The position numbers and the translations under genes were made by a program. A stretch of DNA of 64,000 nt from Branchinecta lynchi (Eukaryota; Arthropoda; Branchiopoda; Anostraca; Branchinectidae). Positions 23,601-36,500 of this stretch are shown here, piece by piece. The notes below the pieces were generated by a model. The model was not told the origin of the DNA and ran no database searches. It was given only the letters and a program-made list of their open reading frames with translations. Positions within the stretch are counted from its first letter, which is position 1. Each line of letters begins with the position of its first letter. The DNA is taken from NCBI GenBank assembly GCA_023053575.1, contig JAKZAP010000009.1:16349869-16413868 (forward strand). Direction: 5' to 3'.

Positions 23601-26600
23601 TGCAGCTTTTGCTAGTTGGTATACCTGTTATTTGTTTCCGGTGTATTCGATGGTAAGAACAATATTGGTTCCCAATGGTAAGATATGCAAGGGACTTGTA
23701 AGTAATAATCGGCTGTTATGCTACAATCATCTTCTGCGATGATTGGTTTGCAGCTTTTGCTAGCTGGTGTACCCATTATTTGTTTCCGGTTAACTTAATG
23801 TATATCACGGGAGAGGGACTTGTAAGTAGGAATCGGTTCACGAGGGGCTAGGAATTTTTGCAAATGGGTGCACATTGTATTCGATTTCTATAAATCTGAC
23901 GGTAAGAAAGTTTGTGTCGATGGTCTATCAATGTAACCGAGGATTAACTGTTTACACAACGGATACAAACGAAAATGTAAAGCAATGAGGTAGTTTCAGA
24001 ATAATTAATAGTGTCATCTATGGTATTTTAACCCTGAAAAGTTACGGATAGCTTTCTATTACCAACTAGATTATATAAGATATTGTTCCAAGTTTTCATC
24101 CGTCACGATGTCTACGATTGAAAAGGATAAAGTACAACTGACTGCAAAGTTAATTTAGTCCCTTCTTCCTATATTATTTTTTTGTTGTTTTTACAACGCT
24201 GAAGAATACATTTTGATCATATGATTATTTTTTTTAGAACATCCCGTTTAAAAAGCTTATGCTATAATCATCTTCAGCGACGAGGGGCTTGCAACTTTTG
24301 ATAGCTGGTATATCCATTATTTGTTTCCGGTGAATTTGATGTCAATCACGGGAGACGGACTTGTAAGTAAGAATCGGTTCACGAGGGGCTAGAAATTTTT
24401 GAAAATTGGTGCACATTGTATTCGATTTCTGTAAATATGACAGTAAGAAAGTTTGTATCGATGGTCTATCGCTATAACCTAGGATTAACTGTTTACGCAA
24501 CGGGTACAAACGATACGGTAATGTAAAACAATAAGGTAGTTTTGTAATAATTAATAGTGTCATCTATGGTATTTTAATCCTGAAACGTTACGGATAGCCT
24601 TCTTCCGATATTGTTTTGGTGTTGGTTTTACAACGCTAAAGAACAGCTTTTGATTATGTGATTATTCTTTTTAGAACATACCGTTTCAAAAGCTTCGATA
24701 AGTTGACAATTTCAGCATTTAACCAACAGCGAAGAAACAAAACCAAAGTGTTGCTCTCGCAACACTTTAGCCGGCGAAGCCGGATAAAGGTTGCCGCAAC
24801 ACTTCACGTTGCCCGGGCAACGTAGGTCTAGTTTAAACTAGGTAAGCCTCTTCTATAAAGGACACCTAAACAATACAACCATACTTGAACACACCATGGA
24901 GAATGCATTTACAGACATGGCCAGCGACAGCATTCTTCTCCTGAGTGTGACGTTTTCAAAATAGGGATGATTGTTTCCGGAGGTTTGCACATGCAGACTC
25001 CAAGACAAAAAGCGCAATTCATTCAAATCTTGCACAGCGCTGGTCGGATCGCATTGGAATTTGTTCTAGATATACGTTTGGGCTTATCTGGTTAAACAAT
25101 ATTCCAGAAGAAGGGTTGATTGGAGACATTTGTTCATTTCTAAAATTGCTCCGTACTGAAATAAGGACAGATGCAAAATGGAGCAAAAATCATAGCTTGG
25201 AAACGGTATTTCGTATTTGGATTGGGTTTTCTGCAGGCAATGTTAACGGAAGTCATACAGATAGCGATGATACTTGGTACTCTTCATTCAGGTGTCCTTT
25301 AAGAATGGCAAATATACAGACTGAGTGATTCGAAAGATGATCAGTGACGAAATCGTCGGTGTGACAAACTGTCGATGTTGCGTGCCGGAGTGGTAGATTT
25401 TCCCCTTGACGAATGGTCGATGTCCCAAATCCTTCAGGTCTACTTTAAAGGAGACGTAAGTATTTTAAATACCCACTACTCACATTTCTTGATAGTGCAA
25501 AACGGATACGTCAGCTGAATTTTATCATGGAAATTAGGAAAAGAGGGAAATTTTGTTTTTCCAACTTGAGCGACTTTGAGCCTGAAGAAAGGCCGAAATA
25601 TAGCTCTAATAAAATTAAGCTTTCGTACCGGTTTTGCACTATCAAGCATGGTTCGCACTCAGCTTTGCCTGAAGGAATATCTAATACTCACATCTGGGAC
25701 AAGAAGCTGTTTCAACTCGGACTGAATTTCCTTCATCGAATCCTGGACCTTTTGATCAGCCGACGGAGTAACTTTCTTGAAGTAGCTAAAAGTGAGAAAA
25801 AAAAAATATGTTCAAGCAGTGCCAAGAATCATAAGCGTACGAAGAGTCAAGCCACTGGGTGCGTAGTACCGACGTTCCCTTCCGGCCACTTTTCTTGGCT
25901 CCGTGGCCTGCACCTTCTTTCTTCGATGGGCGTATCACTCGTCTGCCTTGACCGAATGCTTTGAAAAATATGCCTTAAGAGGACTGATATTTTTTCAGGG
26001 CGAGTGTTAGCCCTCCGTGGTTTACTGGGAAATAGCGGCATTCACATGATGATTGCCAAAAGGTAAATCAGCTAAAAAATTAAAATTGACGTCATGAGCC
26101 GCATGAGTGCTTTAAAGCTTATCCGAAAAGGGCCCACGTTCATAAGTTTATGTTTTTTAATTTTACACAAAAATATAAATATATTATACAAGCACTGTGG
26201 AATACAAAAAATTCGAACATGCAGTGCTTGTTACTCGAGGGCTTCCCAGATTAAAAGGACCTCTCTTGCTTTTTCTGCCTTTTGTATTAAACCTAGTTCC
26301 CTTATGGGATTATAAGCTTCTAAAATCCCGACCTTTCTCCATTTTTCCGTTTTGTGCCTACGAGTTTTTAGGGCATTTTCATCCGTGCCGAGTTTTGCCC
26401 GTTACGCAACGTAACGTTTGCCAGAATCGTCAACGTCCGCTGAAAACTCTTTCATACAGAAGGATATGAGAATCTTCTGTTTGTGACTTATTTTATTTGC
26501 TTAGTTTTCCTACTTTTTAACCACGGCGCGTTCAGCTTTCAAACTTTTGCGCCCGGTAGCCGCGTCGGAGAGCAGGAAGGCTGGATAGACTCGACAAGCG

Positions 26601-29600
26601 CTAACAAGAAAATTGCTAAACTTAAGATGGAAAGGAATGGTATTTTCGAGAGATATTTTTACTGACCCTTTTCATAGTGAAAAGATTGTTTCTAGTAAGA
26701 GTTGTGCTTTAAACCCCGACCGTGACCATAGAGTCCGGCGTAATTTACTATTCACTTCTCGGCAAAGCTTCTATGATGATACAACTTACCTAGCGTAGAG
26801 ATCGCATAATGCCGCAACAAGATCAAGATATCTCGAGCTGAGGATTGACAACCGCAACGCTGATGAAATAACTGTAAAGCGCGGTACCATTGTGCGAGTC
26901 TCACACGCAGCGATCTGCAACAAGAGCAGGAATTGATAAAGCTGGACTAGAATGGACTACTTCTATAAACGACCATTTGATACCCTGCGACCGGTAAGCC
27001 CGTAAAAATAGTAAAAGCCCATGGTGATGAAGCCTAAAAAGCTAGATTTCTTGTTAAAGGACCCCTCGCACTATTTACTAATCAACTTACAGTATTTTAA
27101 AATATTTGAATACTTTAGAACTAGGCTGTGCTTTCAACAAATAACCCACGGTTTTGGCTGTTTTAAGCCTTTTCCGAGACTCGCTGACTTACAGCGAAAA
27201 CAGGGAAAAAGTTTAAATAACCGGTTTTCCTGATGGAGATACTTATCGCAGACAACCGTCGACAGCGTGATACACATCGAAGGTAGCAAAACAAGTGAGA
27301 AAATCAGCGTGGTTCTGTTAGAGGGGTTAAAATGTATCATACGAAATTGGGGTCTCCGGGTTTAGAAATATTTGGAGTGATTATGGAAATAGGTTGCATT
27401 AGTATTATGGGTAAGACAGGTCCTTTAACAATTGGTAAAATAGACCGCGTTCCGTAGGGGACAGAGTGCCGCAGGTTTTTGCGGCCTTATGTCACAGGTT
27501 CCCTTACAGAAAACTGGCAACACTGTCAGTGGGTTGCTAATTAAAAATCCAGCAGTATCTCTATTATGGAATTGTGCTCGATGACCCCACTCCCCGTCAC
27601 ATGCTTACCCTCTCCTCATTCTATAGATTCCAGTTCAGAGCAACCATGCGGATTAGTTCCCCAATGACCATGGCCATCATCAACCTTTAACGAAAACTCC
27701 GCTAGGGCTGCTGCTAGGATATTAGTTTAATTATACTGGAACCTCCTGACGATGAACGTTTTACCCTACCCTTCAATTTAGAAAGTGAAACCTCTGTTCG
27801 TTAACTCGGATATCTATCTGAGAGAAAGTCAACGAAGAAATCAACGAAAATGGGGGTTTTTACAGGCCAACGAATGTACTGGAATAAAAGGCGAATATTT
27901 TGGGAGCACAACCGCCTCCCATCTTTAGAGCAGACAGAAAACTTCGAGAAAAAAATGCCAAAACGAGGACGAGATCAACAGCCACGAAAACTAAAACAAA
28001 CCAAAAAACCAACAAGAAACCAAAGATTTAAATAAAATTGAAAGAACTGAAAGACTAAAATAAAGACAGCGAGCCACACACCAATACCTGCGACAAACAA
28101 TTTTTATTGTTTTCGCTCGATACTAGCGAATGACTGCTGAAAAAATTCCATTCCATAGGCAAGCGACCGACGCGACCGTGCCGAGCAGCTCGGGGCGTTA
28201 CGTCATATTTCGTTTAATTTTAATAGCTGCTTCTCGTGCGCAAGCTCTTTTTGATCTATACAAAAAAAAACATTTTCATTGGTTTCTTCGTTGATTTTTT
28301 GTGATATGTCAGGTCAATGTGGTTTACGACATTATCTTTGGATATCTATTTCTGTGTGATGGATGCTGATAACAAGGCGAGGAGGGACGAACACAACTAA
28401 TTCGAAAGGAACGCTAGTATAAGGTGAATTGCCGACTTTTGAGTATGGCATCGGTAGCCAGTACTAAAGATTCGTCCCATGCATAAGTCATCAGTGAGGT
28501 AAGAGAAAAGTTTCGTTCCCTCATTTGTGAAGATTAACAAGTCAATTTTAAATTTTAACGTTCATAATTTTCATCCTTATTTTTATCACCATAACTTGGC
28601 GATGTGATTTTCGTGTGTGTTTTTCGAATGAACCATATACAACAACACAAAAATCATGCTGTCTTACTTTTCGGGTTAATTAACTAACCCGCAACGAGTC
28701 TTCGGTCGTAAGTCTTCGGTTATGCGGTTTAGCAGACTGAGAAGAGAAACTGCTAAATATCCATCGTCATTCAGGCAGCGTGAATCCGTAAAATTGCTTG
28801 GGGTAATAATCGATGATGATCTCAAATGAAATTCTCATGTTGACAATATTATCCGTAAAACCAACTTTTTAATTAAATCCCTTCCACCCTTAAATCTTTC
28901 GGTTTGGATACTATATGACTCCTCTGTTATTTTAAAACTTATATCCGTCCTCATTTAGAATATGCTTCACCGGTTCGGCATTCTTCTCTTTCTGCAGAGC
29001 TCTCTGATCGCCTAGAAAATGTCCAAAAGAGAGCCATGAGAATCATTCTGGGTGATCATAATATTACATACGAAGAGGCTCTCATTAAACTTGACATTCC
29101 TAAATTATCTGTACGTAGAAATACTCTTTCAAACAATTTTAGAGCTAAGATAACGTGTTGTCCCCAGATGACCCATCTATTCCCCCCTCCCCTCCCGTCT
29201 TCCGTGCGTCTGTCCGAGAGGAATACTGGCAATAAGTTTTCCCCATATCCCGCTAATTCTTCTAACCAATTATTACGTAGTTTCATTCCATCATTTATTT
29301 CTGGTAATTTCTTGTAAGTGTATTAGTTAATTTGTTTCTTGTGTGTCTGTGTATTTTGTAAATTTGTATTCCTTTTCTAGCTTTTAGCTATTCGGTTAAA
29401 CTTGATTGATTGATTGATTGAAGTGAATTCCAGATAAAAAGAATAAGAAAGATCACTCTAAAAAAAAAGATAAGCTTCTGGGAGGGGCTGTCAGCTTCTG
29501 GAGGGCAATGTGATTTGTTTGTGTTTTCGAATGAACCCCACACACAACATAAACAAAATCAAGCTGTGTCACGTTTCGGGTTAATTAATTAACACGCAAC

Positions 29601-32600
29601 GAAGTGAATTCGATAAAAAAAAAGAAAAAAAGATCACTCACACATTCATACTCCATAAGCATCTGATCTAGCATTTTGTAATCGACGGAAACTTCAGCCA
29701 AGAAGCTAGTGCACATCTTCTCAAACACTACAACCATTTTATAGTGCATCTTTATCCCCGACCCAGTCAACTGCGGGTCAGACTTGTCTGCTCTGTAGCT
29801 TTTGTATCGCTGCAAGATATAAGAGAAATTAGATGAAAGCAGGATAACAGTTGCTCAGACGAAAGACCGGAGCATGTCCCTATATACCAGCTTAAGGGCA
29901 ATCTCACGGAATCGCTTTCCAAAAAGCCAAGCGAGAATCCGCCGAGCGCCAGAAACAAGACCAAAGGTTTCGATGGGATCCCAAAAATCTAATATTTGAT
30001 CCAGACAATTGCGAACGAACTACCATACTTGTCCAGAAAAAAAAGTTCAGAAACGAATTCAGCGTATCTCCTTATCCGTATAAAGAACATCTAATCAACT
30101 TCAAGTAAAACTTCAACTTATAAAAAAAAAAACGGTTTCAACCGGATTCCAAACGAACTGTATGTCCAGGTACAAAAAAAGATTATCATATACAGATTCA
30201 GCGTGTCTTCTTACCCCTAAATCTGTCATCTAATCAACATCAAATAAAACTTTTGCTTTTAACAAATTTTGCGGTTTGGCCTGATTCCGGCCGAACAAGT
30301 TGTCCAGGTAGAAAATACTGTTCACATAAGGGTTCAGCATGTCTTCTTACCCCTTAATCGAACATCTAATCAACTTCAAATAAAACTTTTACTTTTAACC
30401 TTCCGGTTTTGGCCGGATTCCGGGCAAACTACTTGTCCAATGACAAAATGGTTTTCACCATCGTGTTCAGCATGTCTTCTTACCCCATAATCGACTATCA
30501 CATTATATGTTTAAAAATATTTTATTTGCCCCTTAAATTAAACCCCCTCCTTTTATTCAAACAATGTTTACACGGACACGTCAGCTCTGATTTTTCATCA
30601 GCGATATTTCGGCCCTTCTTGGCAAGGGTCCAAGGGGCCGAAATATCGCTGATGAAAAATCAGAGCTGACGTATCCGTGTAAACATTGTTTGAATAAATG
30701 TTTCAAAGTCAGCTTGGGCTCAAAGAATATTTAAACCCCCTCCCTCACCCCTAAAGGTAGGGCTACAGAGCCCATCTACGAACTTGACCTTACTCTTGAC
30801 CCAAACAATCCTCACACCAAATTTCATCAAAATATCTCATTCCCTTCGAGAGTTATAGTGCGTACAGACGGACAACTTTTCTGATGTCATAGGTATCCCT
30901 CCACTTACGTTTTGGGATCCCAAAAACGGAAATTGGTTACGCCTCACTTGCACCTTTACAACTTCTCGCTGACTTGCCAAAATCATTTTCAAACCGCGTA
31001 GTAGTTCGCTTTCAAACTCACTGACGGAAACTACCGGATTCTTTAAAGTTTAACCGAAAAGGTCTGGGACAGGAAAATCTAGTTACCCATCACTTATTCG
31101 CTAAAACTGGCTTGAAGATCCGCTGAAAATGCGTTACTTCCTTGTTCCGCTATTCACGAATAATCGCTTTTCTACTAATGGAATTTCTGTGTGATTGTGG
31201 TACCTCTATGCGCCTGTATTTTTGCTGTATGCCTTACGAGAAAGATTTATGACTTTTATTTTGTTTAGGCACGAAGCAATCTCCCCACTGCCCACTGAAA
31301 AGCTGCATTTGTGTTGAGATAAGATTTTCCGCGTCATAGTAGAATTTTCGTTGTGGGGACGGCCGCGGATATTCTCAACGTCATAACTAAAGTAGATAGT
31401 GGAGAATAAAAAAAATCCCTTTACAGAATCCAAATAATTCAGTGTACTTCAACTAAATGACACAAAAATAACTTGGCTTTTCAGTTAAACTTTAAAACTT
31501 CTCGCTGGCTTGCCAAATCCACGTACAGAGTGGTTTTACTTCCCACGTCACTTTCCAAATTAGAGAAGCGCTCGTACACATTCGGAAAGCGAAGCGAGTT
31601 TCAGTCGCAGTCGCAAGAACACACGGCGGAAAAGCTAGCGGAGCTTTCCAGACCACCAGAATCGCCTTCTAGTACACTAAAGGCGTATTCTCGCCGTTCC
31701 CCGAGGACTCCACATGAGGAGTCCCCGCGTTTTTGTTTGTCCCGAGGACTCACTCCCCGTGTTCTCGCGAGTCCCAACGGGCGGGGAATGCTCCAATTAT
31801 CATCACATCATCAAAAAGGACTCCCTTTCATATTCGGAGGGGAATCAATTTTTGCTGGTGTTGGTGCAATATAAAATTAATTAGAAACAACCAGAATAAA
31901 CAAAACGAAGAATAAAGTGTATCCAGACTAATCTTGTCAACTGCATATTTTTTTTCGAACAAAAACCGTTTTGGGATCATTCCCTGTGTTCTCGCTGTTT
32001 CTGTACTCGGAGTCCACGTGGAGTGACTCCCTCTATTCTCGCCGTTCCCTTCGATTCCCCGAGGAGTCCTCAGGGAACGGCGAGAATGCGCCTTAAGCCC
32101 TTTTCAAAAACACAGGTAGTTCCGAGGCCCGGGATTGGCAGATGGAGATGAGTTGCTCCTCCTATAGGAGGCGTCAAGTAGTGGCAAGTGACGGGTTCCC
32201 CGCCTTGGACGTGGAGTCAAGTGATTATAGATTTTATAGCCACGCTCAAACGCTGGGGCATGCCGGAGCCTGCCAGGGATGAGCATGGCAATCATACGTA
32301 TGTGTACCAGTCTACCGCAAATCTCTGATTTCGGAAAAGCCTATGCCAAAAGCTGGGTATACCTAGTCTTTGGTCTATCCTATGCCTAACGCTGGACACA
32401 ATACGCCAAACGCTGGATACTTGAACCTAATAAAATACTGCTGCTTTCAGTGAAGCTCACAAATCAACCAATCAGAATTCACCTATAATGGGGTAAGTCA
32501 GGGTTAGGGACCAACCCTAATCCAGCGTTTGGCATAGGGTATCCAGCATTAGGTATAGGCTATGCCAAACGGTAGATATGCCCAGCATTTGGCATAGGGT

Positions 32601-33482
32601 ATAAAAAAATCAGGATTTTGAGGATAAATGATGTGTACATCTTATTCCGAAGAGGGGTACCAGTATACAACACTTCGTCTGCGTCGACTATGGGGGGGGG
32701 GGGGAGAATTACTGCTCGATTCCCTGGTACGCTTATTTTAATTCTTGTGGGAATTACGGTTCTTTAGTTATAAGACGACTTAAACTCAACTAAATATAAG
32801 AACTTCTTTGCAAACATGATATCCAGCGTTGGTCACCAAAAGTAACTTCGTACACCCTGGAAAGTAACCCAAAAGTATCTCAAAGTGACCCAATGTAACC
32901 TAATGTAACCCAATACAATGTAACCCAAAGTAACCCAGTGTAACCAAAAGTAACCCAAAGTATCCTGAAGAAACTCGTACACCCTGGTTCTTGGTGACCA
33001 GCCCTGGTATGATATAAAACGGATTAGTACTCTTTCCACTCTCAGCCAGGAATCATATACAAACAACTTCCAGACGACAGTCATAGGTGCCATTGCACCA
33101 CCCATCCAACTTGGTCAGACCCCTCCCCCACCCCCCTGTTAAATATTATTTTCTCAGCAAAAAAGAAAAGAAAGAGGAATAAAAAGTGTCGGCTCTTACC
33201 AAGTTGACGACCAGCTTTCCTATACACTCGATAACCTCTGCTTTTAAGTTACTATCCCCTCGCTCAGCAATCCTGATCAGCGGTACACATATCCCATTCT
33301 TGATTTCTAAAGAAAAAGAAGATTATCACGCTTGGTTAAAAATCTCCTGAGAGTTTTGTCAATGGGTATTCGCCATATTCGTTTAATTTCTTTCAGTGTT
33401 GCCACTGGTCGCATAATTCTGTGATTGTTCATAAGTTTTCGACTGCTTCGACGAAGCGAGCCAGAATTAAGCGATCGGTGAG

Positions 33483-33523
<41 letters not shown>

Positions 33524-36500
33524 AAATTATGGAGCTGAAAACTGTTTTCACTTTTCAGTGTTTCCACTTCACATGAGATCTCATGTTTTTTTTCCAATCT
33601 CATTATTTATTTTTCCAGTCTCACGATCTCATGATTTTCAGGATTTCTCCTCTCTTTTATTCCAATGCTAAAATTAATGTAAAATGTATTCTGAATAGAT
33701 GTATTTAATTCTAGATTTTTCATAAAACTAGTCTGATAGCTTTCATTCGTGGTTGGATGCTTTTCTATTTCATTAGGCGACAGGGGTCCTTTGGAATCCC
33801 AAAATGGAGCTCACATACATAGATGCTTTTGAAAATTTTTGCATGCGGCGCTTTTAGCAGTAGTCTTCGTTTGGTCGAAGGGCTAAATAGAAGTAGAAGT
33901 ACGCATCATTTATGTAGTGCCTGGGTTAGACTGTCTAGTCACATAAAAAGCTACAGTTTGTATGGAAGCAGGTTGAGGTTTGCCATAAAAAAAGGGAATT
34001 TAAAAAAAAATCGCCAGGGGCGCCCAGGTTAATTTCGTCTACATCACAGTGATTTCAACGTATCGCCGCTTGACCTCCTCGCACTGTTTTTATATGTCAT
34101 TTCATTTATCTCGTAAATGGCGGTAAATGATACGGCACTTACCTTGGTGCTTACTTTTCTTTGGGATAAAATAAAAGCTCTGCTCACAAAAATTTCGTCT
34201 ATGTATTTTTTTTGCTTGAAGAGTAGGATTGGGATTTTGAGGCTCGAGAAGTTTGCTTTATGGTGGGTTTACACACTGCGTAAAATCCGAGCGTATTTTA
34301 CGCACGTTTTGAGCTTAAAAAAATCTCTAGCAATACGGACGTATTTTGATACAAAACGGACCGATTTCTCAAATACGTCCCTATTGCTAGAAATGTTTTC
34401 AAGCTCAAAACGTGCGTAAAATACGCTCGGATTTCAAAATACGCTCGGATTTTACGCAGTGTGTAAATGGACCATTATATGAGAAGTAGAACGTTATACC
34501 AGAAAAAATGGCTGATTTAAACAAATTTGCCTGCGGCGCTCAGTTTCATTTTGTCCTGTTTTAGAAGGTCAGGAAATCTGGTGTTGGCAGAGTACTGTTA
34601 ATAGTTTTATAACATTGAGCCATTATCAAGTGGTAACAGTTTGTTTTGGAGAGGAAGTGTATTTTAAGTTCAATCTACCCGGGAAAGTTTTATGTCGTTG
34701 GATCCAACTAAGGGCAAACTGCCTTCCCATTCAGAGCAGGCAGTAGGTTTTTGAGAGAGGCAGTGTGGATCCTGATGGGAGGTATGCTTGCCCACTTCGT
34801 GAGAATGAGGAAGAAAATTTGGACCATTTCCTCCGTAGATGCCCGAAACTTTCTGGTTTAACGAAATTTACCTAGAGGGTGTGATTTTATCACTTCCTGG
34901 AATTTTTAGCAATATTAACCCTACCATTATTACTCGAGTGGGCGTGTACATAGACAAATCTTTAGAGTTAAGAAGGAGTCTGATTGTTTAAGTTATATTT
35001 TTTTGTTTTTTTTTGTTTGTGTATATGGCCCATGGGCTTTTGAAATACACTGATTTATCTATATATCTATCTATCTATGCAATGGTCAGAAGCCGCTGTC
35101 GCTCTCCAGCAGGGGGAGCGACGACATCTTGTTGTCTTCTCCCCGGTGAATCCTTTTTTGTTTCCGGTTAGAAGAAGTTAAAATATCACTGTTTACAATT
35201 TTTTCTAATAAGTAGCTAAAATCCGCATGCCTTTTCGAAAATCTCATGATTTTCTGGTCTATCTTCACCCGAAAATCTCATGTTTTTTCCATGATTTTCT
35301 AGCGCAAATCTAGTGTGTATCTCATTATTTTTGGACTCCTGCTCATGATTTTGAAAATTTCCGAGTGGAAACACTGGATGTCATAATCACAACTGATAAA
35401 AAGAGCAGGCGCCGAAAAGATGAAAAAAAAACACAAAAGAAATAAAGAATAAGCGGCCGACAACTCACCTCTGCACCAATTGAAAAGCAAACTTATTTTT
35501 GTATCGTTTAACTGAATACACTGCATCATTTGGACTTTGCTGAGTTTTTTTTTTATTCTCCACTATTCGCCCTAATATGACGTTCAGAAACGGCCAGCCT
35601 CACAACGCAACATTCTACTATGATGCAGAAAATTTGAATCTCAATACAAACGCGGCTTATTTTTTGCGTTAACACTTATTCTTCGTCAAGCATACAACAC
35701 AGGTACAAGCGGACAGAGATACCAAAAATCCGACAGGAAAATTCCACTATACGAAAACTGAATATCCATGAATAGCGGAGCACCGAAGTAACACATTTTC
35801 ATCCGGTCTTGAACCCTCTTTAAAGTTTAACTGAAAAGCCAACTTATTGTGTAACATTTAATTCAATAATTGGAATTATGTGGATACTGCTCAGGGATTT
35901 TTTTATTCTCCACAATCTGCTCAAGTATAGTGACGTTTCGAATATTTACGGCCGCCCCACAACGCAAATTCTATTATGACGCGGAAAATTTGAATCTCAA
36001 CACAAACGCGGCTTTTCATTGGCCAGTGGTGAGCGTGGTGAAGACTGCTTAGTGTCTGAACACAATTTTTTTCGCAAATCTTTTTTGTCAAGCAGACGAC
36101 CCAGGTACAAGAGCATAGAGGTACCACAAATCTGACAGGGAAAGTCCACTATTCAGGACTAGCGGAGCAACGATGTAACGCATTTTCATCGGGTCTTCAA
36201 GCCTATTTAATTGAGTAAGTGATGGGTAACAAGTCTGTTCTATCTCAACCCTTTTCGGTTAAACTTTAAGTGAACAAGACAAAAGGTTTCGATGGGATCC
36301 CAAAAACCTAATACTTGATCCAGACAATTGCGAACGAACTACCATACTTGTCCAGAAAAAGGAAAAGTTCAGAAGCGAATTCAGCGTATCTCCTTATCCG
36401 TATAAAGAATATCTAATCAACCTCAAGTAAAACTTTTTATAAAAAAAAATCCGGTTTCAACCGGATTCCGAGCGAACTATATGTCCCGGTAAAAAAAAAA

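Noticed and set aside
25847..26041. Ribosomal protein L8-like fragment on the minus strand
   Set aside because: A few residues (GRRVIR, GAG, GRKG) fit by eye, but order and spacing are wrong and there is no start or splice site.
28438..28500. Missing CENP-I exon between 29.6 and 25.8 kb
   Set aside because: A short open minus frame here (SLVLATDAILKS) is suggestive, but no acceptor gives phase 0 and no donor gives phase 2.
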